NCBI GenBank assembly: GCA_037382465.1
Contig: JARRPX010000044.1
Coordinates: 1 to 52,794 of the forward strand
Origin: Anaerolineales bacterium
GTDB taxonomy: Bacteria; Chloroflexota; Anaerolineae; Anaerolineales; E44-bin32
Reading direction: 5' to 3'
DNA: 52,794 bases
The notes below the pieces were generated by a model that had not been told where the DNA came from, did no database searches, and saw only the letters and a program-made list of their open reading frames with translations. Of the stretch, positions 27,308 through 35,690 are shown one piece after another. Both the position numbers and the translations under genes were made by a program. How positions within the stretch are numbered: the first letter of the stretch is position 1; each line of letters begins with the position of its first letter.

Positions 27308-27338
27308 GGCAATACCGCAGCGATAGGCCAGATGATGT

Positions 27339-27344
27339 TATAAT
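27339..27344 (+). promoter_or_regulatory. Candidate -10 box of the tRNA-Arg promoter
   Basis: A perfect TATAAT lies 11 bases before the mature 5' end of the tRNA. A -35 match at 17-18 bp spacing is poor, so this is a partial promoter call. Confidence 0.45.
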
Positions 27345-27355
27345 CCCCCCGATCC

Positions 27356-27431
27356 GCCCCCGTAGCTCAATGGATAGAGCGCCTGACTTCGAATCAGTAG
27401 GTTGGGAGTTCGAGTCTCTCCGGGGGCGCCA
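27356..27431 (+). tRNA. tRNA-Arg (anticodon TCG)
   Basis: A 76-base tRNA including an encoded CCA. The acceptor stem is GCCCCCG / CGGGGGC with discriminator G. The D arm is GTAGCTCAATGGATAGAGC, the anticodon loop CTTCGAA carries TCG, and the T arm is GGGAGTTCGAGTCTCTC. It reads CGA (and CGN by wobble). Unlike the tRNA-Thr at 13171, the CCA end is encoded. Confidence 0.94.
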
Positions 27432-27562
27432 GCAAACCAGGGCGGCGTTCGTCGCCCTGATTTTGTTCCCATGTCCCGAATTACCTAATTTCGGATCGCC
27501 GCGTGCATGATATCATCGAACGAACATGGGCATTGATCCCGTTCTCGAAACAATCCAGGTCG

Positions 27563-28624
27563 ATGCAGCGCTTGGGAAGGGCAGTCGTGCGGAATTCCAT
27601 TCATGTGTGGATGTTCAATACAGTCGTGAACTTACTGCTCGCGGCGTGTGGTTTTTCGTCCACCCCGTACGCCCCCGCTCGATCCGCCATCGACACGCCG
27701 ATCGCCTACACCCCGTTTCCCGGCGAGACGCCGCTCTCGACGCTCACGCCCACGATCGAATCTCCCATCTTTGGGCCGGCGCAGTCCGCGCCTGAAGACT
27801 GCACGAATGATTCCGAATTCGCGGCCGATCTCGGCGTCCCGGACGGGACCCTGATTCGTCCGGGCGACGACTTCACCAAGACATGGCGCATGCGCAACAG
27901 CGGCACCTGCGCCTGGACTCGGGAATACACCTGGGAGCAGATCGACGCCGCGGGCAACCGCCTGCTTGCACTGGAGCCGGTAACGCCGCTCGACGGCGAA
28001 GTCCCGCCCGGTGGAACCGTCGACGTCAGCGTCGTGTTGGTCCTGGATGAAAATGCGGAATTGGGCCGCGCGCAGGTCGCCCGTTTCCAACTGCGCAGCC
28101 CCGCCGGCGAATACTTTGGATCGAATCTTGACGCGCAGGTGTACGCCGTGAACGGCAGCGGCCGCTGTCCGCCGGAGACAGACGATTTGCGCATCTACAT
28201 CCACCTGCAGGATCGCTACTGCTTCCTGTACCTGCAGACGGGCGAAGCGAGTCTGCGCCAGGACGGTGCGCTCCGCGTCGGTCTCCCGGTGTCCCAAGGT
28301 TCGACGGAAGAACCGCTTCCCGCTGTCGGCATCTACAATATGGGCAGCACCGGCGGACTCGATCTCGATGCCTGGGCCGGGCAGCAGATCAAGGCTGCAC
28401 AAGATCCCACTCATCCGGCGGATGTGGAGCGCATCCGGCTCGGCGCCATCACCGCCTATGCCACGGACGATTTACCGGGACCGAGCCCGGCGCTGCACGT
28501 CTACCTCATGCAGGACGGAGTCGGATTCGAAATCGTCGTCATGCCGATCGAAGGCGGCCGCGCCACAGAGACGCTCGAATTGTGGGAGAATATCCGCACG
28601 TCGTTCACTTTCTACGCGCCATGA
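27563..28624 (+). CDS. Lipoprotein with NBR1-type Ig-like domain
   Basis: A ~353-residue secreted lipoprotein. The N-terminus (MQRLGRAVVRNSIHVWMFNT followed by VVNLLLAAC) fits a signal peptide with a lipobox. About residues 75-195 form the Ig-like domain first seen in NBR1. Signature stretches are IRPGDDFTKTWRMRNSGTCAW, YTWEQI and VPPGGTVDVSVVL. They continue to FQLRSPAGEYFGSNLDAQVYAV. This domain is unusually common in Anaerolineae secreted proteins, often with peptidases. The C-terminal ~150 residues are not recognised. A GTG start at 27503 is possible but would place 20 extra polar residues before the signal peptide. Confidence 0.82.
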   Translation: MQRLGRAVVRNSIHVWMFNTVVNLLLAACGFSSTPYAPARSAIDTPIAYTPFPGETPLSTLTPTIESPIFGPAQSAPEDCTNDSEFAADLGVPDGTLIRPGDDFTKTWRMRNSGTCAWTREYTWEQIDAAGNRLLALEPVTPLDGEVPPGGTVDVSVVLVLDENAELGRAQVARFQLRSPAGEYFGSNLDAQVYAVNGSGRCPPETDDLRIYIHLQDRYCFLYLQTGEASLRQDGALRVGLPVSQGSTEEPLPAVGIYNMGSTGGLDLDAWAGQQIKAAQDPTHPADVERIRLGAITAYATDDLPGPSPALHVYLMQDGVGFEIVVMPIEGGRATETLELWENIRTSFTFYAP

Positions 28625-28682
28625 GGCCCGGCGTTTAATTGCGTGTAGCCAATATATAGAGCAAACAGATGAGGTGAGATGC

Positions 28683-29081
28683 ATGGAAACGATACAGGTG
28701 CGCACCCGCTCGCGCGACGAATTGTTGGAGATCACCGACGAAGTGCGCGCCTGCGTGCGCGACTCGGGGATTTCCGACGGGGTGGTCGAGGTCTACGTGC
28801 CGCACACCACGGCGGGCGTCACGATCAACGAAAACGCCGATCCCACGACCGAAGCCGACATCCTCGCCGACCTCGATCGTCTGATTCCCTGGCGGCAGAG
28901 CTACTACCGCCACATGGAAGGCAACAGCGCCGCACACTTCAAGGCCAGCCTGATGGGGGCCTCGGTGCGCGTGCTCCTGCAGGGTGGCCGGCTGGTGCTG
29001 GGTACCTGGCAGGGGATCTTCTTCTGCGAGTTCGACGGCCCTCGTACTCGCAAAGTCCACGTTCACGTCTCGCCCGGATGA
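28683..29081 (+). CDS. YjbQ / UPF0047 family protein
   Basis: A 132-residue YjbQ-family protein. Motifs are VPHTTAGVTINENADPTTEA, YYRHMEGNSAAHFKASLMG and LGTWQGIFFCEFDGPRTRKV. The conserved His and Glu residues form the presumed active pocket. Members have weak thiamine-phosphate-synthase activity in genetic tests, but the physiological role is unclear. GAGGTGAG lies just before the ATG at 28683; the frame is open much further upstream but overlaps the lipoprotein gene. It is the last ordinary gene before the accessory island. Confidence 0.92.
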   Translation: METIQVRTRSRDELLEITDEVRACVRDSGISDGVVEVYVPHTTAGVTINENADPTTEADILADLDRLIPWRQSYYRHMEGNSAAHFKASLMGASVRVLLQGGRLVLGTWQGIFFCEFDGPRTRKVHVHVSPG

Positions 29082-29513
29082 CCGATGCGGTGGTTGTTGG
29101 AGTGCATTGCTATTAAACCAAGCCGCTCGATATCCGGCCGTTCGTTCACTTGGATTTTGAGAACTAATTTCGAATCGAATATTGCCATATTTTCGTCTCA
29201 ACGACGCTGAAACGGTAAACCGCAATATCGCCTCTTCATTACCACACAAAACCAATGCCCAGGATTGCTGCTGGATCCCCCACTTGACGGGATTCCTTTC
29301 GAAACCTGTGGACATTGTTTTATTTTATTTACCAAAGGACATCTCCCACAGCTCCTTTATTTCGCGCAGTATGGGACCATCTGCCCATATGGATCGAATC
29401 GCCATATGACGAAATATTTCCTATACTGCACGTATGCAGCCCGGTTGAATCCGTGTTTTGATTGGTGTTGGGATATCGGTTTACGGCAATATTCGATTGG
29501 ATGAAAGAAAAAA
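29082..29513. other. AT-rich gap at the left edge of the island, bounded by a 14-bp inverted repeat
   Basis: A stretch of 432 bases without a convincing gene; base composition is clearly more A/T-rich than the neighbours. AATCGAATATTGCC (29173-29186) is repeated in inverse as GGCAATATTCGATT (29485-29498), ending 15 bases before the TIR gene. A shorter inverted repeat CATATGG/CCATATG sits near 29385-29407. The repeats could be operator sites, or ends of a small lost element; I see no target-site duplication. Confidence 0.5.
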
Positions 29514-30230
29514 ATGTCAGATATATTCATTTCTTATTCGCGAAAAGACATCGCCTACGCACGCATCCTCCATGAAGGACTTCAAGCGCAAGACCTGGAA
29601 ACCTGGATAGATTGGCAGGATATCCCCCCCAGTACAGAGTGGATGCAGGAAATTTACACCGCAATCGAAGAGGCGAATACCGTCGTTTTCATTCTCAGCG
29701 CCTCATCCATCCTTTCCGAGGTGTGCAATGAAGAGATCGAGCATGCCAGGGAAAACAACAAGCGCATCATCCCCGTCGTCATCGACGATGTCGATCCCAG
29801 TAAGGTTCATCCAGCGTTAGCGGCGATCAATTGGATCTTTTCCCGTACACAGGACGAGCTGCAGCCGGCCATAGATAGTCTGATCGAAGCGATCCAAACG
29901 GACTACGATTGGGTCAAGGCGCACACCCGATTGCAGGTGAGAGCGTTGGAATGGGAACGCGAACGCCAGGACAGGAGCTATTTACTTCACGGCACCGACC
30001 TGCATCAAGCAGAAGACTGGCTGGCGGAATCCGTCGCGAAAGCGCCGGAACCGACGCTCACCCAAACCCGCTACATTCAGTTCAGCCGCCAGGAGGCGAT
30101 GAAAAGGCAGCGTCGATCGTTGATATCTATCGGCGCGGCGTTAATCATCACTCTCGTTTTGGGAATTATTGCCGTGATCAATGGACAGCGCGCCCAACAA
30201 AACGCGCTCAGCCTGGCGACCCAGGTGGCG

Positions 30231-30293
30231 ATTGCGGAAGAACAGAGAGGGATTGCGGAAGAACAGAAAGGGATTGCGGAAGAACAGAAAGGG
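30231..30293 (+). repeat. Three 21-bp tandem repeats in the TIR-WD40 coiled coil
   Basis: Unit ATTGCGGAAGAACAGA-A/G-AGGG at 30231, 30252 and 30273, with a partial fourth unit at 30294. It encodes three seven-residue units IAEEQ(R/K)G, a perfect heptad. The copies are almost identical at the DNA level, so the number could vary between strains. Confidence 0.9.
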
Positions 30294-31654
30294 ATTGCGG
30301 AGGAAAACGCACATCTCGCCCACATTCGAGAATTAACCGCGATCAGTCAACAGAGCGGAATCCGTTTTGACGTCGCGATGCTGTTGGGTGCAGAAAGTTT
30401 TAACGAGATAGAGAACTTTCAGACCTCGAACAACTTGTTTAAATTGAACCTTCAGTATCCGAAAGTGTCCCGGATCATCATGCATGAAGGCGTACGAAGC
30501 GTCGCGATCAGCCCGGATGGGAAGATCCTGGCTTCCGGATCGGCAGACGGTTCCATCATGCTGTGGGACATGGCCAGCGTTCAACCTCTCAGCGATCTCC
30601 TGCGAGGGCACGATTCCACGGTCTGGACGTTGGATTTCAGTCCGGACGGAAAGTGGCTCGTTTCTGGCAGTGAAGACCAAATGATCATCCTGTGGGACGT
30701 GGACAGCGGGCAAGAGATTGAACGAATAAATACGTCCATGGATATCAGAAACGTCGCTTTCAGCCCAGATGGAAGGACGATCGCTTCTATTGATGCTTCG
30801 GATCAAGGAGGTCATGTCGTCCTTTGGGACGTCGACAGCATGCAAGCCGTCGGAGAACCGCTGGGGGAATTCTGGGGTGGGACAGGTGAGGTAGCCTTCA
30901 GTCCGGATGGGGAAAAATTGGCATGCGGATTTGGAAACGTGATGATCTGGGACCTTTCCGGCGAGCAGCCCATCGCGGAGCCTTTACAGGGAAATCCGGA
31001 ACAGGTAATGACGATCGCCTTCAACCCGGATGGGAAAATCCTGGCTACTGCGGGAGAAGATGTTGATTCACTCATTCTTCTATGGGACGTGGAGAGTAAG
31101 CAGCTCATCGGAGAGCCGTTGGAAGGGCATTCAAGTGAAATCATCTCACTCGCTTTCAGCCCGGACGGAGATACACTGGCTTCTGGAAGTCGGGACAGGA
31201 CGATTGTTTTGTGGAATGCTGCCAGCGGGCAGGCAATCGGCGAGCCGCTGTCGGCGCACATCGCGCGAATCAGCGAAATCGCTTTCGGCCCGGATGGAAC
31301 GACTCTGGCTTCTGCGAGTGAGGACGACACGATCATCCTTTGGAATGTAGAAGGTGCGGCGTATTCAAAGGAAATCGTGCCCTTGGAAAACAGTGGGGTG
31401 ACCCGCGACGGATTGAGCGCCGACGGGAAAATCCTCGCTTCAGTAGACGACGATGGCGCCATCCATCTGATGGACATCGAAAGCGGACAACCCTTCGGGG
31501 AACCGCTGGAACGGCAAGAGGAAGGGAGCGTATCCAGGGTCGCATTCAGTCCCGACATGAGCACCATAGCTTCTATGGAGGAAGAGAACTCGATCAGCCT
31601 GTGGATCGCATCCACCGGGATGCGCATTGCCGGCCCCCTGCGAGGGTTTGGTGC

Positions 31655-31670
31655 TATTCTGATTTAGCTT
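31655..31670 (+). other. Frameshift point in the TIR-WD40 gene
   Basis: GCT ATT CTG ATT TAG ends the first frame. Inserting one G (CTG GAT TTA GCT) joins WD40 repeat 9 to repeat 10 in a typical blade order (DLAFSPDG). The local sequence is not a recognised X-XXY-YYZ slippery site. Confidence 0.8.
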
Positions 31671-32386
31671 TCAGCCCGGATGGGAGATTGCTGGCTTCTA
31701 CTGCGGGAAATGAAGACAGCGAGATTATTTTGCGGGATGCAGCTTCCGGGCAGCCCATCGGCGATCCCCTTGAATCCAACTTATTCTACGTCTTGAGCAT
31801 CACATTCAGCCCGGATGGAAAAACCCTGGCTGCCGTCTACGAGGGCGGCGTGTTGCTGTGGGATGTTGATACTCGACAACGCCTCTATGAACCCCTGCAA
31901 GGTCACACGGATTGGGTTTTAAGTGCTGCCTTCAGTCCGGATGGAAAAATCCTGGCTTCCGGAGGTTGGGATGGCACCGTCATACTCTGGGATACTGCCA
32001 GCGGCCGACGCATCAACGAGCCACTGCGTGGAAGCAATTCAGAAGGGATCGCGATTGTAGCATTTAACCCTACTGGGGATATTTTAGCTTCCGGTTTAAC
32101 CGATGGCACCATCATTTTTTGGGACATTGCCAGCGGTATGCCAATGGGTCCCGTCCTGCAGGCGCACAGCGCAAGGATCCAGAATATCGCTTTCAGTTCG
32201 GACGGGGAAAAGATGATTTCTACGAGCTTTGATGGCAGCGCATATATCTGGGATGTCGACCCGAAATCCTGGATCGAACGAGTTTGTGAAAAAGTTGGCC
32301 GTAATTTCACCCAGGAAGAATGGTCGTACTATTTTCCGGGTGAACCTTATCGCAAGACTTGCGCAATATGGCCGGAAGGTGAATGA

Positions 32387-32614
32387 GGTCTATTTGAAAA
32401 TTGGATGCCGGAAATAGACTCCTCGGGATTCTTCGAAGGAATCTAAACCATCGTAAGCGAGCGGTGCGATGCAATCGCTGCCGGCGGCGCGTTCGCCGGC
32501 GAGATGAAGCCATAAGCAATCGGGACGCGCAAGATTTTCCCGACTTCACTTTCGGCCTATACTTAAAAAGAAAATATTTCTTCCTTCCAACATGAATAAA
32601 AAGGATCCACGTTA
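32387..32614. other. Gap between TIR-WD40 gene and the RyR operon
   Basis: A 228-base gap. It contains a GTCTATTT/AAATAGAC inverted repeat (32388-32419) just after the TIR stop, and a GC-rich hairpin GCCGGCG/CGCCGGC (32480-32500). Either may act as a terminator, but neither has a clear T-run. The last ~60 bases are AT-rich (CTATACTTAAAAAGAAAATA) and probably hold the promoter of the RyR operon. Confidence 0.45.
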
Positions 32615-35094
32615 ATGAATGCCAGAACCAATCAACACAAGATGGTTATCCGGGGCGACGTCGTTATCGATTGGAACATAGCCGAAAACCCTTCCGTGCG
32701 ATCCGACTCATGGTCGCAGGACAAACATGCCTCGATCTCTCGCGCCCGGGGCGGTGCCCTGCTGCTGGCCGACCTACTCCAGGCTTGGATTCGGGTTGAG
32801 AAAGCAGCTTCTCTGTGTTCAGCGAAGATCGATGCCGTAGAGATCGACCTGGAGCAGATCGTCCCTGGAGATATGCGCCACCATCACGCCTACAATCTGC
32901 TGAAGCCCTACCCGACGAAAGCGGGCGAGACATGGCGAGTATCCCGCTTCCTGGGATTCGAGCGGAAATCCAATCCAGAGTCAGTCTTCGTACCCGGCAA
33001 GGCATCCTCCGGCAGCAGCTTGCTGGTGCTGGACGATGCCAATCTGGGTTTCCGTCAGGAAAGCGAAGCATGGCTGCCGCTGTTGGATAGCGCAGGTAAT
33101 GAATCCTGGGTTGGGAACGCACCGCTCAGGACGTCTTCTGGGAACTGACGCACAATCCAGACGTGAACTCACTGACACGCGCTGCGTGCTGCATCATCTC
33201 ACTTAACGCTGCTGGCGCGATCCTGCTTTCGCACAAGCCCGATGAGATCGTGGAAGCGAGGCTGCTTTTCGATCCGCACAATATGGAATGCGATTTCGAA
33301 AACAAGTATCCCGGAACGATGTATGGGAACACCAGCTGCCTGGCTGCCGCCATCAGTGCAGCAATTATCGAAAATCCTCAAAACCCAGATCTCATCGCCG
33401 CGATTCAGTCCGGGGTGCGGGGCCTGCGCAGCCTGTTGATTTCCGGTTTTGAACGGGATGATCTTGAAAACGGCAGAGATGAGTTTCACTTTCCCTTCGA
33501 AACCATCGTGAAGGCGTTCAACCAACCGAGTGACATCCTCTCCGTTGCTCCGGTTCAGAACCCCGTGAAAAATCTGGTCGGTGCGGAACCGACGGGCACT
33601 CCCCGGGTCAGGGCAGGCTACTGGACGCTGCTCGAGGACCGCTACACACGCGACTTGAATCAGGTGGCGCAGCAGATCGTGTTGGGCGGCGTCGACACCG
33701 CGCTGCAGGACGTACCGGTCGGCCAATTCGGTGCGTTAAAAACCGTAGACAGGCGGGAGATCGAAGCCCTGCACAGCGTACGTACCTTGATCGGCGAATA
33801 TCTCTCCCGCCCGCAGGCCAGGCCGCTTTCGATCGCCGTATTTGGTCCTCCCGGATCGGGCAAGTCCTTCGCCGTCAAACAAATTGCCAAATCTTCATCC
33901 GCGGGTTCCGTGCAGGCCATTACCTTCAATATCTCGCAGTTCGATCAACCCTCGGACCTGATCGATGCACTGCACCAGGTGCGCGATATCAGCCTCTCCG
34001 CGGCGACGCCGCTCGTGTTCTGGGATGAATTCGATACTCCGTATGAAGGAAAAGCGCTCGGTTGGCTGCGCTATTTTCTCGCCCCGATGCAGGACGGCGC
34101 CTTCCAGGAGGGGCAGATCACACATCCGATCGGAAAATCTGTTTTCGTTTTCGCCGGTGGAACGAGCCACCGTATGGGAGATTTCGGTGTCGACCTGGAG
34201 GAGCCCGAGCGCAGGGCGGCCAAACTGCCCGATTTCATCAGCCGCTTGAAGGGTTTCCTGGATATTCTCGGCCCGAATCCGATCGCAGGCCTGGACGATC
34301 CCTACTTCATCCTGCGGCGGGCTATCGTGCTTCGTGTCTTGTTCGAGATGCACGTCCCGCAGATTCTCGAAGATGCAAACGGAGAGAAACGGGTGCGCAT
34401 CGATCCGGGGATCCTGCGCGCCTTCCTCGAGACCAAGCACTACAAGCACGGTGTACGCTCGATGGAAACGCTGCTCACCATGAGCACGCTGGCCGAGGCC
34501 GCATCCTTCGACCGCTCCTGCCTGCCCCCGGAGGACCAGCTCAACATACACGTGGATGGAACCGATTTCCTCGCCCGGGTACAGCAATTGGATCTCAAGG
34601 GCGAGACATTGGAACGCCTGGCGCACGCCGCGCACGAAGTCTTCTGCGAAAACCTCACCGAACAGGGATATTCCTACGCTCCGGTGACGGACCGCGAGAA
34701 GAAGACCCATCGGGCGCTGGTGGCTTACGACGAGCTGAACGAGACGTTGAAGGAATCCAACCGGGCGAACGTGCGCGATATTCCCAATAAATTGGCTCGG
34801 GCAGGTTACGTCATGCTGCCCGCCCGCAGCAATGAACCGCCCTTCAACTTCCCCGGGACCGACCTGGAAACGCTCGCACGCATGGAACATGCGCGCTGGG
34901 TGGAATCGATGCGGCAGGCCGGTTGGGTGCATGGCCAAACCCTCGATGAACAAGCCAGGACGCATCCGGCGATCGTCGATTGGGAGGAATTGAACGAGGA
35001 CGAGCGTGAAAAAGATCGCCAGATGGTGCGCTCGATCCCGCTCATCCTCTCCAGGGCCGGATACGCCGTCGTGCACGTTCAGAACGGCGGATGA
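32615..35094 (+). pseudogene. PfkB-like / AAA+ ATPase / double RyR protein, broken near 33100
   Basis: The first frame (32615-33148, 177 aa) and second frame (effective from ~33103; GTG at 33163) form one protein of ~826 residues if a base is restored. The N-terminal part (VIRGDVVIDWNIA, RGGALLLADLL, LLVLDDANLGFR, then QDVFWELTHNPDVN and GTMYGNTSCLAAAISAA) looks like a ribokinase/PfkB-type fold. The middle is an AAA+ ATPase with Walker A FGPPGSGKSF and Walker B LVFWDEFD, and a sensor-like FVFAGGTSHRMGD. The C-terminus has a degenerate RyR domain (YSYAPVTDREKKTHRALVAY) and a good one (MEHARWVESMRQAGWVHGQ then TLDEQARTHPAIVDWEEL). RyR domains are named from the animal ryanodine receptor and also occur in prokaryotic signalling proteins. 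AAAAGGATCC precedes the ATG; the 3' end overlaps the SLOG gene (ATGA). Confidence 0.8.
33085..33125 (+). other. Frameshift region in the PfkB/AAA+ gene
   Basis: Frame 1 runs through AGNESWVGNAPLRTSSGN and stops at 33146. The other frame, closed upstream by TGA at 33100, gives ILGWERTAQDVFWELTHN and continues in register to the AAA+ part. The join is a net -1. From memory of the family I would expect about 40 more residues between LLDSAGNESW and SWERTAQ, so a larger internal deletion could be involved as well as a base loss. Confidence 0.6.
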
Positions 35095-35690
35095 GCGGGC
35101 AAACGGAAACCGAGCTGGTCGTGGCAGTCAGCGGCCATCGAGAGCTCGCCGATCGGGAATCAGTTATCGTCGCGCTCGAGGAAGCAATCTCAGCGATCGA
35201 GCAAGCCTTCCCCAGGCAGACGTACCGCTTACTCTCGCCCCTGGCTGAAGGAGCCGACCGACTCGCCGCAGCGGTGGTGCTGCTGCGGCCGCTTTGGAAA
35301 CTGTGGGCCATCCTGCCGCTGCCGGTCGAAGACTATCAGCGCAGCTTCTCCTCAACTGCCTCCCGGAGCGAGTTCGATGTGCTGTTGAAGAAGACGCAAA
35401 AAACGCTCTTGCTTCGCCCTCCCGTCGATCGGATTGAAGCCTATCGCAAACTGGGCATTTATCTCGTCGACCATTGTCACGTGCTCCTGGCTGTCTGGGA
35501 TGGGCTGCCAGCACGCGGACCGGGCGGCACGGCGGAGATCGTCGGATTTGCCCGCAAGCGCGGGCTGCCGCTTGCCCTGATTCGGCTGAACGGTGGATTG
35601 CCCGAAACGGACGGTCCGATATTCGAGCGCTTCCCGCCGCAGATGCATACACCGCAAGAAGGCCCAAATATAGACGGAAATGATCGATGA
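35091..35690 (+). CDS. SLOG/LSDAT-like Rossmannoid protein
   Basis: A 199-residue cytoplasmic protein resembling the SLOG superfamily of nucleotide-derivative-binding Rossmann folds. It has an N-terminal strand then SGHRELADRE, the central YRLLSPLAEGADRLAAAVVL, and the C-terminal LLAVWDGLPARGPGGTAEIV. The order glycine/His loop, EGADRL helix, DG-GGTAE loop matches the SLOG/DprA-like pattern. SLOG domains bind or hydrolyse NAD- or nucleotide-derived ligands in phage defence (for example ThsA). The ATG overlaps the upstream stop and its own stop overlaps the next start, so all three island proteins are made in coupled fashion. Whether it is sensor or enzyme cannot be told from sequence. Confidence 0.8.
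   Translation: MSGQTETELVVAVSGHRELADRESVIVALEEAISAIEQAFPRQTYRLLSPLAEGADRLAAAVVLLRPLWKLWAILPLPVEDYQRSFSSTASRSEFDVLLKKTQKTLLLRPPVDRIEAYRKLGIYLVDHCHVLLAVWDGLPARGPGGTAEIVGFARKRGLPLALIRLNGGLPETDGPIFERFPPQMHTPQEGPNIDGNDR

Larger units (their letters stand above)
29514..32386 (+). pseudogene. TIR - membrane helix - 14x WD40 protein, broken by one frameshift
   Basis: If one base is restored this is a 957-residue protein. Residues 1-130 are a TIR domain (MSDIFISYSRKD, WIDWQDIPPSTEW, the Cys-x-x-Glu region SEVCNEEI with putative NADase Glu74). A linker is followed by a membrane helix at ~202-223 (SLISIGAALIITLVLGIIAV). A coiled coil follows, containing three 21-bp repeats. Nine WD40 repeats (SPDGxxLASGSxDxxIxLWD pattern) are in the first frame and five in the second, giving 14, i.e. 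two seven-bladed propellers. The C-terminal tail is SWIERVCEKVGRNFTQEEW. The first frame ends at TAG 31665; the second frame resumes at 31661 (GATTTAGCTTTCAGCCCGG), a net -1 shift. TIR domains of this type cleave NAD or make NAD-derived messengers; the propellers would bind a trigger. The ATG has only a weak upstream GGATGAAAG site. Confidence 0.85.

Noticed and set aside
31655-31670. Programmed -1 frameshift in the TIR-WD40 gene
   Set aside because: No slippery heptamer or downstream pseudoknot-like structure is evident; an indel explains the break more simply.
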